The position numbers and the translations under genes are program-made. The notes beneath the pieces were generated by a model. The model did no database searches, was not told the origin of the DNA, and worked only from the letters and a program-made list of their open reading frames with translations. From contig VGTH01000003.1 in assembly GCA_016874755.1 (NCBI GenBank), positions 163,508 through 227,507 of the forward strand: a stretch of 64,000 nucleotides of DNA, given 5' to 3'. Positions 26,426 to 34,958 of the stretch are shown piece by piece. The DNA comes from Deltaproteobacteria bacterium (GTDB lineage: Bacteria > Desulfobacterota > Binatia > UBA9968). Positions within the stretch are counted from its first letter, which is position 1. Every line of letters begins with the position of its first letter.

Positions 26426-27613
26426 TCAACTAACATAGACAATATTCGGCACATGCTCGCGCAGCTCCCCCGGCTTGACCAATCTCTCGATGACATCGAC
26501 GTGCACCAAGCGATTCCGCGCTTGGTCGCGAATCAAGTTCGGCAGCTCTTCGCCGCGTTCCGACGCCTCGACGATGTTCTTCCATAGTTTGCGCACCAAA
26601 ATCACGCCGCGATCGGAAAAGCCTAAATGCTCCTGGCTGCGATCGACGATCGCACCCTGGCTCACCTGCGCGGCATTGTCTTGGCCGCCGATGGTCGCCA
26701 TGTCCCACTGACGGCGCGTGCCGCGCATGAGCGGCGGCGGTTTGGGGCGCACTTCTTTTTCCGGATTGCCGCGTTTGCCGTCGGTATAGGGAAAAAACTT
26801 CAACGTAAATGTCCGCGTCGAAAAATCGTCGATCGGCATGCGCCAAGCGACGTCGACGAACTCAGCCAAGGGATCGCCCGGCAGCGTGCCGCCGTGGTGC
26901 ACGGCCATGATCGGCGGCACGTAGGCAACTTCGCGATGCCATTCAGTATCCGGCTTGGGCCCCATTCGGCGCGCGACATAGTAAGCCATCGTGTCAGTCA
27001 TCGTCACATTGAAGTCCGGCGTCTCCATCCACTCCGGCGCAGCGGGAAAACCGTGCACCGGCCGGCCGTGGAGAATCGTCGCATGCACCGGATCGAGGGC
27101 GTTTTCCAATTGCTGCATGTAGTTGCATTCGCGCACGTAGCCCGTGAAATTCCGCGCACCGTCGTCGCGCACAAGAAAATGATAGTTGGGCAATTCCGGC
27201 GCCGTGCCTTTGCCCATGTAGGCCCAGATCATGCCGCCTAACTCACGGACTGGATACGCTTTGATCTTGATCCTATCTTTGAACGTGCTGCCCGGCGGCT
27301 CCCCCGGCTGTTCCAAACAATTGCCCTGCACGTCGAACACCCAGCCGTGGTAACAGCAGCGAATGCCGCCGCCTTCGATCCAGCCGTAGTCGAGTGACGT
27401 GCCGCGGTGCGGACAATTGGGCTCGGTCAAACCGACGCGGCCAAACTCATCGCGAAACAGCAGCAAATCTTCGCCCAACCAGCGCACCAGCTTGGGCGCC
27501 TCCGAGGTAATCTCGTGGCAGAACCCCACCGGCAGCCAGTATTTTCGCAGCGCTCCACCCGCCGGTGTTCCCGGGCCGACGCGCGTCATTAGTTCGTTTT
27601 CAGTGGGGTCCAT
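26426..27613 (-). CDS. Rieske [2Fe-2S] ring-hydroxylating oxygenase, alpha subunit (phthalate-4,5-dioxygenase-like)
   Basis: A 395-residue Rieske non-haem iron oxygenase that would insert oxygen into an aromatic or similar substrate. The Rieske ligands are Cys67 and His69 (NCPHRGTS) and Cys86 and His89 (RCCYHGWVFD). The mononuclear iron site is E170-N171 with D174, His177 and His182 in LENALDPVHATILHG, matching the conserved pattern exactly. The start NELMTRVGPGTPAGGALRKY is typical of the phthalate dioxygenase type that works with a separate reductase. No reductase or ferredoxin gene is found in the window. GAGGTG precedes the ATG. Confidence 0.93.
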   Translation of the reverse strand: MDPTENELMTRVGPGTPAGGALRKYWLPVGFCHEITSEAPKLVRWLGEDLLLFRDEFGRVGLTEPNCPHRGTSLDYGWIEGGGIRCCYHGWVFDVQGNCLEQPGEPPGSTFKDRIKIKAYPVRELGGMIWAYMGKGTAPELPNYHFLVRDDGARNFTGYVRECNYMQQLENALDPVHATILHGRPVHGFPAAPEWMETPDFNVTMTDTMAYYVARRMGPKPDTEWHREVAYVPPIMAVHHGGTLPGDPLAEFVDVAWRMPIDDFSTRTFTLKFFPYTDGKRGNPEKEVRPKPPPLMRGTRRQWDMATIGGQDNAAQVSQGAIVDRSQEHLGFSDRGVILVRKLWKNIVEASERGEELPNLIRDQARNRLVHVDVIERLVKPGELREHVPNIVYVS

Positions 27614-27686
27614 AACACTTCACCTCGAAGTTGAAATAGCGCGAATCATTTCTTCGTGTCAAAATTCCGCATGAAAAGGATGAAAA

Positions 27687-28138
27687 CGGAATTATGAAAG
27701 CGGAAATCAAACCCGGCTTAAACAGAAGCTTTGCACTATCTGCGCTTGGCCTTTGTGTTTTTCACAATCGTAACCAGGATCGCTGTCAGCTGATCGCACT
27801 CATTTCGGAGGTTTCGCAATCGTTCCACTGTCACGATTTTGGAATCCTCTAGCAATTCCAACCAATAACTCGTCTCGTCCAATTCCTGCAAGGCACCTTC
27901 CAGTTTGCTTATGAAGTCTGCAACGGACTTAGCGCGCTGCGCCTCGCGATAGTGCGCGCCGACCGAAGTCCCCGATCGAAGCAGTTGACGGCCGATAACT
28001 TGAGCCTCGGTTCTGCGAGGCAAGGCGGTAAACAGCCGAACTATCCGGAGAGCAAACTTCTTGGTTCGCTCCCGTAAGTCGCCTTTCATTCTTCCGGTTT
28101 CACTCTGCATGTATTTGGCTTCCGCTTTCATAATTCCG
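27687..28138. repeat. Perfect 19-bp inverted repeats bracketing a four-helix-bundle gene
   Basis: CGGAATTATGAAAGCGGAA at 27687-27705 recurs in inverted orientation as TTCCGCTTTCATAATTCCG at 28120-28138, an exact match. The right copy contains the first codons of the enclosed gene on the minus strand. Similar TTCCGCTTTCATAATT strings appear near 46485 and GGAAAACGGAAAGCGGAAA near 41640. Confidence 0.85.
27736..28131 (-). CDS. Four-helix-bundle protein (23S rRNA intervening-sequence / Avd-like family)
   Basis: A 131-residue protein of the S23/IVP four-helix-bundle family, often found as stray copies in bacterial genomes and related to the accessory protein of diversity-generating retroelements. 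The core RTKKFALRIVRLFTALPRRTEAQVIGRQLLRSGTSVGAHYREA is visible in pieces from residue 22 to 65, followed by the helices DFISKLEGALQELDETSYWLEL. A shorter start at 28089 is possible. No reverse transcriptase or rRNA gene is near. Exact inverted repeats surround it. Confidence 0.85.
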   Translation of the reverse strand: MKAEAKYMQSETGRMKGDLRERTKKFALRIVRLFTALPRRTEAQVIGRQLLRSGTSVGAHYREAQRAKSVADFISKLEGALQELDETSYWLELLEDSKIVTVERLRNLRNECDQLTAILVTIVKNTKAKRR

Positions 28139-28147
28139 CTTTCATAA

Positions 28148-29386
28148 TTATTTCTCGAGTGTTTCCTTCCCCACCAGCGCTAACAACACGGCGGAAATCA
28201 GCAGCAGCGGCACGTAGGCATAAAACGGCACGGCGGGGTTGAATGCGTTGGCGAGAAAGCCGCCGATCATCGGCGCGGCGCCGCTGCCTAGTTCAGCGGT
28301 CACTCGGCGCATCGCCTGCAAGCGGCCGCGCACATGCGGCGGCGCGACGTCGTAGGTCGACGTCGCTAGCGAGCCGAGCGATAAGCCTTGGGCGATACCG
28401 GCGCAGCCGATCAGTATGGCAAGCTGATAGAAGCTCGTCGTCATCGGAATCAACAAGAAGACCAGCGCCGGCACGCCGGTGCTCGGCACGGTGCACCATT
28501 TGCGGCCGACGCGGTCCATCAGATAGCCGGCCGGAATCATCATCGAAAAAACCACGATACCCGAAACCGTGAACAACATGCCGACTTGAGATGGGCTCAG
28601 GTTCAGAAAGAAAGTCGCATAAAGTGGCAGCATGCTTTGGACGACAATCCGTTGTGACTGATTGACCATGGTAGCGAAAACCAGCGACAGATAGGTCGCG
28701 CGCAGGTCCGGTCGGATCTCACGGTACACGGCACTCAATCCGCGCAGACCTTCGCGCAGCGAGGCCATGCTGGTTTTCTTGCCGGCGCGTTTGGCGGCCT
28801 TGCCCGGCTCCACTTCCGGCGCCGAGGCGGGAATCCAATAGCCGAGCACCACCGCCAACGCGCTAATCACGGCGTAGCCGAAAAACGCCGCGCGATAATC
28901 GAACAGTTCGGTGAGCCAGCCGCCGAGGAACGGACAAAGCGCCATGGCGATGGTGTGCGTGCCATGGAGGCTGCTGATCAGCCGACCGCGCTGGCTCGCC
29001 TTGGTTTGATCGATGGCGGCCATTTCACGCGCCACCGCGCCCAAGGTGTCGGCCGCGCCGAGCACCAATGCCATCAGCAACAGCAGCCAAAACCACGGCG
29101 CAGCCACCGCGCCCAACGCCGCCAGCGCGGCAATAGCGGGCGTGTGCACGAGGCCGATGCGCGTGCCCTGACGATCGTAGACCACACCGCCGATCACCGT
29201 ACCGAGCATCTTACCCGCGGCAAAAGCGGTGATCACCTGCGCCGCGCCGCCGCCACTGACGCCAAACTCTTTTGAGAGCACGGGAATGGTCGGTATGATC
29301 ATCGCCCAGCCGCCGGAGAGAAACGTGGCCGAGTAAAGCGGCGCGAGAGCGCCAAAGTTGACCTGAACGTTTGCGGAATCGGACAT
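28148..29386 (-). CDS. MFS transporter
   Basis: A 412-residue major facilitator with 12 predicted helices. I use the ATG at 29386 (MSDSANVQVNFGALAPLY). The first helix FLSGGWAMIIPTIPVLSKEF and the loop GVVYDRQGTRIGLVHTP carry the D-R-x-G-x-R type A motif between helices 2 and 3. The second half contains YLMDRVGRKWCTVPSTG, the repeat of that motif. The neighbour upstream is a clear paralogue, so the pair arose by tandem duplication. Substrate unknown. Confidence 0.9.
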   Translation of the reverse strand: MSDSANVQVNFGALAPLYSATFLSGGWAMIIPTIPVLSKEFGVSGGGAAQVITAFAAGKMLGTVIGGVVYDRQGTRIGLVHTPAIAALAALGAVAAPWFWLLLLMALVLGAADTLGAVAREMAAIDQTKASQRGRLISSLHGTHTIAMALCPFLGGWLTELFDYRAAFFGYAVISALAVVLGYWIPASAPEVEPGKAAKRAGKKTSMASLREGLRGLSAVYREIRPDLRATYLSLVFATMVNQSQRIVVQSMLPLYATFFLNLSPSQVGMLFTVSGIVVFSMMIPAGYLMDRVGRKWCTVPSTGVPALVFLLIPMTTSFYQLAILIGCAGIAQGLSLGSLATSTYDVAPPHVRGRLQAMRRVTAELGSGAAPMIGGFLANAFNPAVPFYAYVPLLLISAVLLALVGKETLEK

Positions 29387-29399
29387 GAGTTTTCGGATA

Positions 29400-30632
29400 C
29401 TAGCCCGGCCGCGTTTCCTTGCCGACAAAACCCAAGAAGCACGCGGCAGCAATCAAGATCGGCACGTAAACCAAAAACGGCACACCGGGGTTGAACATGT
29501 TGGCGAGAAAACCGCCCAGCGCCGGCGCCAGCGCGCCGCCCATTTCAGCAATCGTCCGGCGCGCGGCCTGTAATCTGCCGCGCGCGCTCGCCGGCACGAC
29601 GTCGAAAGTCGACACCGACATCGAGCCCAGCGACAGCCCGTTACAAACTCCGGTGAGCGCCACCAAGGCAGCAAGCTGGGCAAAACTATCTGTAAATGGA
29701 ATCAGCAAGAACGCCAGCGCCGGTAGGCCCGTGCTCGGCACCGTCGCCCACTTGCGCCCGACTTTGTCCATCAAATATCCCGATGGGATGATCATCACGA
29801 ACACGAAGGCACCGGAGATAGTAAACAGCAAACCGATGCGCGACGGCGAAAAATCGAGCACCGTGCCGGCATAGAGCGGCAGCATGCTCTGCATGGTGAT
29901 GCGATAGGAATGGCTCGCCAAGGTCGCAACCACAAGGGCGACGTAGGTCGAGCGCAGATCGGGATGGATTTGATAAAACAGCTCACGAAAGCCGCGCAGC
30001 CGTTGGCGCAGCCCGACAGCGCCGCGCGGTTTCTCCGCCGCGGGCCAATGCACCGCGTGAGACGATTTCACCTCAGGAACCAACCAGCCCATTAGCACCG
30101 ATATTCCAGTCAATATGCCGTAGCCGGCAAAGGCGCTCCAAAAACCAAACGCTTCGGTCAACAAGCCGCCGATGTAGGGACAGAGCGCCGTGCCGGCGTT
30201 ATGCGTGCCATGCAAGGTCGAAAGGACTCGGCCGCGCTGATTTTCGCGCGCCAGGTCGACGCCGGCCACTTCCCGGCCAAGCGCCCACACGCTGTCGCCC
30301 ATGCCCATGACAAACGCCAAGATGAGAATCACCGACAGCCACGGTGCGAAGACCCCGGCTAGCGCCGCCGCACTGGCCAACGCGGCGCCGCCAAGCATGG
30401 CGGCGCGCCCGCCCATACGGTCGAGCAGCACGCCGCTGATCGGCGTGCCGCAAAACCGGCCCACCGCCATCGCCGTAACGATCTGCGCCGCGGCCCCGGC
30501 GGAAATACCGAAATGCTTAGCTAAAACCGGAATGGTCGGAATCAGCATCGTCCAGGAGCCGGACAACAACGAGCTGGCATAAAGGGCGACAATTCCACGG
30601 ACGGTGACTTGCGGATTTGCCGTAGCGCTCAC
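29400..30632 (-). CDS. MFS transporter, paralogue of the downstream one
   Basis: A 410-residue major facilitator. The GTG start at 30632 has GAGG six bases upstream and is preferred over a TTG at 30644. Helix 1 SGSWTMLIPTIPVLAKHF and loop 2-3 GVLLDRMGGRAAML parallel the neighbouring transporter, and the central YLMDKVGRKWATVPSTGLPA is nearly the same. The 13-bp gap to the second transporter and short gap to the lipoprotein gene upstream suggest one transcript. Confidence 0.9.
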   Translation of the reverse strand: MSATANPQVTVRGIVALYASSLLSGSWTMLIPTIPVLAKHFGISAGAAAQIVTAMAVGRFCGTPISGVLLDRMGGRAAMLGGAALASAAALAGVFAPWLSVILILAFVMGMGDSVWALGREVAGVDLARENQRGRVLSTLHGTHNAGTALCPYIGGLLTEAFGFWSAFAGYGILTGISVLMGWLVPEVKSSHAVHWPAAEKPRGAVGLRQRLRGFRELFYQIHPDLRSTYVALVVATLASHSYRITMQSMLPLYAGTVLDFSPSRIGLLFTISGAFVFVMIIPSGYLMDKVGRKWATVPSTGLPALAFLLIPFTDSFAQLAALVALTGVCNGLSLGSMSVSTFDVVPASARGRLQAARRTIAEMGGALAPALGGFLANMFNPGVPFLVYVPILIAAACFLGFVGKETRPG

Positions 30633-30644
30633 TGCACGCCTCAA

Positions 30645-31619
30645 CTAGAGGGCGCCCTTCGAGTACTTCGCTGCCAGGCTTTCGAGGTAGCGATCGGTGC
30701 TTTGATGGTCAGCATCGGCGGGCAAGCGGCGCAAATCTTCGATGAGGGTCTTGAGCGGCGTCATTTCGGCCAACCGAGCCACTCGATCAAAGTAGCGGAA
30801 GTAAGCGAGATCGTGGCTCAGCTTCGCTTCCAGCACAGTCGGCCGGTGCTGCCCTGCGACTTGGCTCTCAAAATGGCTCGCGTAGATTCGATACGCCGGC
30901 AGCAGCTCCAAGATTCTCTGTTTGCCCTTCTCCGCTTGTTCCTGCGCAAAGACTTTCGCCGCTTGAGAGACCAAGTCGAGCAACTCGCGCGACAAAGCCC
31001 GCTCTTCCTCGAAGGACGCCAGCGCGTTGGCTAAATTTTTCTCGTCTTGGGTGAAGCGAAAATAATCTAGCGCCGCCAGCGACCCGAGCGGCGTCACCAG
31101 CGCTTCTTCGATCTCCCAACGTTGCGGAAAATTCTGATCGCCGTGAAGATCTTCGTGCAGAATGACTTTTACTCTGCGAACCAGCGGCTCCTCGGCAAAG
31201 GCCAGGGTCGCCGCCGAGCGCGCGTCGGCAAATTCATTGCCCTGACGATAGTACACACTGTAGCCCTCGACGCGATAAACCTGCTCGATTTTCAAACGCT
31301 CGCGCTCGGCGCCAAAGCCGATCGCCATGTGAATATCCATCGGCTGTTGCAGCGCCAAGGTGCCGACCCGCTGCATCCACAACCAGAGCATCGATAGTGG
31401 CGCGCTTTCCTGGCTGGTGCGCGTGAGCGCTTCGGTGGGCTCGATGCCGATCGTCTTGCCGAACGCTTTGACGTCTTTGATTAGCTGCGAAGTTTCTTGC
31501 AAGCGCTGCGTCCCTGTTGATTCGGTCGTGGGATTGGCAGCACAGCCAACAACCGCAAGGAGCACGCCGATCGTGACTGCCGCTAAAACCCTGGTTTGGA
31601 CTACCCGGCTTATGATCAA
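30645..31619 (-). CDS. Predicted lipoprotein with HExxH motif (possible zinc peptidase)
   Basis: A lipoprotein whose signal peptide IISRVVQTRVLAAVTIGVL ends in LLAVVGC. The start is uncertain: a TTG at 31619 gives a normal signal peptide, while the frame stays open to an ATG-containing start at 31718. The mature protein has the motif VKVILHEDLHGDQNFP, with HEDLH fitting HExxH and EIEEALVTPLG 12 residues later offering a third ligand. This pattern fits zincin-type metallopeptidases, but I do not recognise the family. It is co-directional with the two transporters. Confidence 0.65.
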   Translation of the reverse strand: MIISRVVQTRVLAAVTIGVLLAVVGCAANPTTESTGTQRLQETSQLIKDVKAFGKTIGIEPTEALTRTSQESAPLSMLWLWMQRVGTLALQQPMDIHMAIGFGAERERLKIEQVYRVEGYSVYYRQGNEFADARSAATLAFAEEPLVRRVKVILHEDLHGDQNFPQRWEIEEALVTPLGSLAALDYFRFTQDEKNLANALASFEEERALSRELLDLVSQAAKVFAQEQAEKGKQRILELLPAYRIYASHFESQVAGQHRPTVLEAKLSHDLAYFRYFDRVARLAEMTPLKTLIEDLRRLPADADHQSTDRYLESLAAKYSKGAL

Positions 31620-31707
31620 GTGTAAATTCGCAATGGGACAATAAAACCTTGGTGAGTCTGTCACCGACTCGGACGCGGAACGTCGGACGCGAAACTCGCG
31701 GCCCGCG

Positions 31708-32589
31708 CTACAAAGCAAAGAGCGTGTCCACCGGCGCCTTGCGCGGAATCCAACCGACTTCCACCATCATGTCCATTTCAGCGTCGGCGAGCTTCTGCTC
31801 CTGCTCGGTCATAGTAAATTCGATCTTTGGGTAGCGCGCCGAGGCGAGCAGTGCATCGCGATCGCCGGGATATTTTTTTAAAAACGCATCGGCGCATTCC
31901 GGCAGGTGCTGGTCGCTCCAAGCAATCGATGCACGGAACCCCTTGAGCAAGACCTCTTTAACGCCGGGATTGTCGCGCAGCAAATCCTCGCGCACGGCAA
32001 CCATATGCTTGATCATCTCGGGAAAGCCGCGCAGCGCCTGCCAAACTTCGCCGTCGGTGTACAAACAGCGAACGTCCTTATCTTCCTCGCCGCGAAAGAA
32101 AAATTGATCGAGCAGCACCGAAGCTTCGACCTTGCCCTCTTTGAGCACGTTCAAAAGCTGCTCCTGGCGATGCGCCTGCCAAGTGAGTTTTGCGTCATCG
32201 ACCCCATATTGGTGACGCAACAGATAGCGGTGAAACGCGTGCGGCCCCTGATGCGAGGCCAGCACGCGTCCAGCTAAATCCTTGGGCGTTTTCACCGGTG
32301 AATCCTGGCGCACGAACATGCCGTTGCCCTTGAATGTCGATTTCCATTCGGTGCACAGCCCAATAATCGGTGCGCCCTGTAGCTTGCGTTGAATAAAATT
32401 TGGCAAGTAAAGATTGGCCGCCTGCACGTCGCCCTTGATCAACGCCTCCTCCTGGTCGCGGCTCGGCGGGTCCGGCATCTCGATGACTTTGAGGTTGATG
32501 CCGTCCATCTTCACCGCGCCGATCGCCAGCGCGTAGTAGGTGCGGAACATGCAAAAGCGATTACGATAGTGAGCAAATGTTAAGTCCAT
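31708..32589 (-). CDS. Type-II binding-fold protein similar to 4,5-dihydroxyphthalate decarboxylase / NMT1-like
   Basis: A 293-residue protein without a signal peptide. The start LTFAHYRNRFCMFRTYYALA followed by MDGINLKVIEMPDPPSRDQE resembles the 4,5-dihydroxyphthalate decarboxylase (Pht5) branch of the type-II periplasmic-binding fold, which has become cytosolic. Later segments, FVRQDSPVKTPKDLAGRVLA and VKEGKVEASVL-like VLKEGKVEASVLLDQ, are shared with THI5/SsuA binding proteins. A Rieske phthalate-type oxygenase lies about 4 kb away, which makes a ring decarboxylase worth considering, but a binding role is equally possible. Confidence 0.65.
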   Translation of the reverse strand: MDLTFAHYRNRFCMFRTYYALAIGAVKMDGINLKVIEMPDPPSRDQEEALIKGDVQAANLYLPNFIQRKLQGAPIIGLCTEWKSTFKGNGMFVRQDSPVKTPKDLAGRVLASHQGPHAFHRYLLRHQYGVDDAKLTWQAHRQEQLLNVLKEGKVEASVLLDQFFFRGEEDKDVRCLYTDGEVWQALRGFPEMIKHMVAVREDLLRDNPGVKEVLLKGFRASIAWSDQHLPECADAFLKKYPGDRDALLASARYPKIEFTMTEQEQKLADAEMDMMVEVGWIPRKAPVDTLFAL

Positions 32590-32597
32590 ACAAAATA

Positions 32598-32671
32598 TTC
32601 ACCACGAAGGCACGAAGATCACGAAGGTAAGAAAAGAATTTATTTTCCGAACTTCGTGTGCTTCGTGGTGA
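32598..32671. repeat. Imperfect inverted repeat, CACCACGAAGG family
   Basis: TTCACCACGAAGGCACGAAG and CTTCGTGTGCTTCGTGGTGA form the arms, with GAAAAGAATTTATT in the loop as in the copy at 19585-19680. Confidence 0.8.
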
Positions 32672-32677
32672 GATCCT

Positions 32678-33916
32678 TTATTTTTTCGCCACTTCTTCCT
32701 TCTTCCGATTGCAAATATCCAACGCCGCCATGGCATAAACTTTTGTGCAATTCACCATGTTGGTAATGCCGACGCCGCGGCGCACGCCGGTGGGCGAATC
32801 CCACTCCGCGCCGGCTTTCGTCTCTGTCGGGTCGACCAAGTGAGTGCCGAAGCCAGGGCCATAGGTGATGGCCGGCACGCCGTACTGCGCGATGCGTGAG
32901 CCGTCGCTGGTGATGCCGTAGCGGATCGGCTTGGCGTAGGGCACAGGACTGTTGAAAACTTTTTTGTGCGAGCTCTCCATGAACTTGACCAACGGCTCAT
33001 TCTTGGGAATCTCGTAGCCCGGCGTCGTCAGATAAAGCTCGACGCGGTAACCGAGAATATCGCTTTCGCGCTTGGCGACTCTTTCGACGACGGCTTCGAT
33101 GTCGCGCTTGATCGCCAGCGGCACCGCGCCTGGCAGCATTTTCACAATCACAAAAATATCGGTGGTGGGCCGCGTGCCTGGTTTAAATGCGTTGCCGCCG
33201 TCAATAGCCCCTATTTGCACGGTGGGCAGCATGAACTTGTGCGGGTTTTTGCGTTGATATTCTTTTTCCCATTCTTGGATCGCCTGAGCCACTTTGCAGG
33301 CGGCGAGGACAAACTTGGTGGCTTTGCCATCGACGCTGACGCGCGCCCAGAGCAGGCCCGAGTTGCCGATTTGCAGCTGCAGGCCGGTGGGCTCGCCGAT
33401 GATGCACATGTCGGCCATCACGCCATGGTCCATCAAATAACGCGCGCCGACGCCGGCGCCGCGGTACTCTTTACCCTGGAAGCGGCCGATCTGGGCTTTT
33501 TCGATCTCGCCGACCACACCGGAAATAATCAGATCGCCTTTGAGCTGCGCACCGGCTTTTTGCAGCGCTGCAACCGCTTCGATGTAGCAAGGAAATGCTG
33601 CCTTCATGTTGACCAGACCACGGCCGTAGATACGATCTTCGTCGACCACCGTTTCCTGCGGCGCATCGAAATGATCCATGTGCGCGTTGAACATCAACGT
33701 GGCGCCGCCACCCGTGCCTTTTAAACGCCCGACCACGTTGGGCCGCCCTTCTTCGACGTACTGATATTCGACTTCCATGCCGAGCTTTTCGAATTCACCG
33801 CCCAAATAACGCGCGACGTTCTCTTCGCTGCCGGTGATGCTCACGATGTTGGCGAGATTGCACGCCAACTCAACGATCCGTTCACGATCGACCTGCTCTA
33901 ACACTTCTTGTTCCAT
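32678..33916 (-). CDS. M20-family (ArgE/DapE-like) deacylase homologue with altered metal ligands
   Basis: A 412-residue M20 metallopeptidase-family protein. The first zinc ligand motif is intact (FNAHMDHFD, His79 and Asp81), but the bridging aspartate position reads GRGLVNMKAA, giving Asn103, and the catalytic Glu-Glu pair reads VVGEIEKAQ (Glu137-Ile138). The GEPTG ligand motif near residue 177 is present. The dimerisation-domain histidine is also replaced (VDGKATKF). It may bind one metal or none. The genes around it face the same way to about 31.7 kb, after which the strand changes. Confidence 0.88.
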   Translation of the reverse strand: MEQEVLEQVDRERIVELACNLANIVSITGSEENVARYLGGEFEKLGMEVEYQYVEEGRPNVVGRLKGTGGGATLMFNAHMDHFDAPQETVVDEDRIYGRGLVNMKAAFPCYIEAVAALQKAGAQLKGDLIISGVVGEIEKAQIGRFQGKEYRGAGVGARYLMDHGVMADMCIIGEPTGLQLQIGNSGLLWARVSVDGKATKFVLAACKVAQAIQEWEKEYQRKNPHKFMLPTVQIGAIDGGNAFKPGTRPTTDIFVIVKMLPGAVPLAIKRDIEAVVERVAKRESDILGYRVELYLTTPGYEIPKNEPLVKFMESSHKKVFNSPVPYAKPIRYGITSDGSRIAQYGVPAITYGPGFGTHLVDPTETKAGAEWDSPTGVRRGVGITNMVNCTKVYAMAALDICNRKKEEVAKK

Positions 33917-34075
33917 TAAAAGCTCCTCTGGTGAATTGGGTTAAGGCTTTTTTCTAGCACACCCAAGCTAACAATCACAACGAATTGACTCAATATCGCG
34001 ACAGTCATTTATGTTGACGCTGTCGACGCTTTTGCCTAGATTAGGGCTTCTAATAACCCAGGAGGTCGTAACGGT

Positions 34076-34825
34076 ATGGGAGTCATCGACAACAAGATTG
34101 CCATCGTCACCGGCGGCGGGGGCGGCATCGGCGGCGCCATCGTACAACGCTTCGCCCGCGAAGGGGCGAAAATTGCCGTCGCAGATATCAACGCCGACAC
34201 GGCTCAGGCTCGTGTCAAAGAGATCGCCGACCGAGGCACTGACGCGATTGCGGTTAAAGCGGACGTCGCCAACAAGCAATCGGTTCAAGACATGGTCAAA
34301 GCGGCGCTCGACCGTTGGGGCAAGATCGATATTTTAGTCAACGTCGCCGGCGGCGCCATGCGCAAGAACGTTGTCGACACCACTGCTGAAGAGTGGGACA
34401 AGATCGTCAACATGAACTTAAAGTCGGTCTTCCTCTGCTCGCAAGCCGTGCTGCCGACGATGCTCAAAGCCAAATACGGCAAGATCGTCAGCATCTCGTC
34501 GATTTACGGCTTTGCCGGCAATGCCACCCGCGCCAGCTACGCCGCAGCGAAAGCCGGCGTCGCTGTTTTCACCAAGTCACTCGCGCTCGAACACGTCAAA
34601 GACGGCATCAACATCAACGCCATCGCGCCCGGCCGCATCGCCACGCCGGCGGTGCGCGGCCACTACTCCGACGAAGCCTGGGCCGCCGCCGAAGCGCAAA
34701 TTCCCATGGGCCGCACCGGCAAACCGGAAAACATCGCCAGCGCAGCGATCTTTTTGGTGCAAGATGAAAACAACTACATCACCGGCCAGACCGTTCATGT
34801 GAATGGCGCGTGGTTGAACTGGTAG
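34076..34825 (+). CDS. Short-chain dehydrogenase/reductase (SDR)
   Basis: A classical 249-residue SDR. The cofactor motif is VTGGGGGIGGAIVQRFA (about 10-26), NVAGGAM corresponds to NNAG, and the catalytic Ser-Tyr-Lys appear in SISSIYGF and SYAAAKAGVAVFTKS. The C-terminus IFLVQDENNYITGQTVHVNGAW is typical of the FabG-like group. A strong AGGAGG lies ten bases before the ATG. It is followed by a long repeat region and the arylmalonate-decarboxylase-like gene. Substrate unknown. Confidence 0.92.
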   Translation: MGVIDNKIAIVTGGGGGIGGAIVQRFAREGAKIAVADINADTAQARVKEIADRGTDAIAVKADVANKQSVQDMVKAALDRWGKIDILVNVAGGAMRKNVVDTTAEEWDKIVNMNLKSVFLCSQAVLPTMLKAKYGKIVSISSIYGFAGNATRASYAAAKAGVAVFTKSLALEHVKDGININAIAPGRIATPAVRGHYSDEAWAAAEAQIPMGRTGKPENIASAAIFLVQDENNYITGQTVHVNGAWLNW

Positions 34826-34834
34826 CAACATCGG

Positions 34835-34950
34835 GCGTCTAGAGTCTAGAGTCTAGAGTCTAGAGTCTAGCGTCTAGCGTCTAGAGTTTGGCGTTTGCAG
34901 AAAGAACGCTCCGACAAAAACGCCAGACGCTAAACGCTAGACACTAAACG
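34835..34950. repeat. Heptamer tandem array with inverted partner (AGAGTCT family)
   Basis: From about 34840 the 7-bp unit AGAGTCT repeats four times, then AGCGTCT twice and two degenerate units. After a short spacer, GCCAGACGCTAAACGCTAGAC (34922 on) is the inverse of the degenerate units. A similar element lies at 57117-57183. Confidence 0.85.
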
Positions 34951-34958
34951 GAGGTTTC

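Noticed and set aside
34835..34950. Possible CRISPR-like array
   Set aside because: Repeat unit is only 7 bp with no spacers; it is a simple tandem repeat, and no cas gene is in the window.
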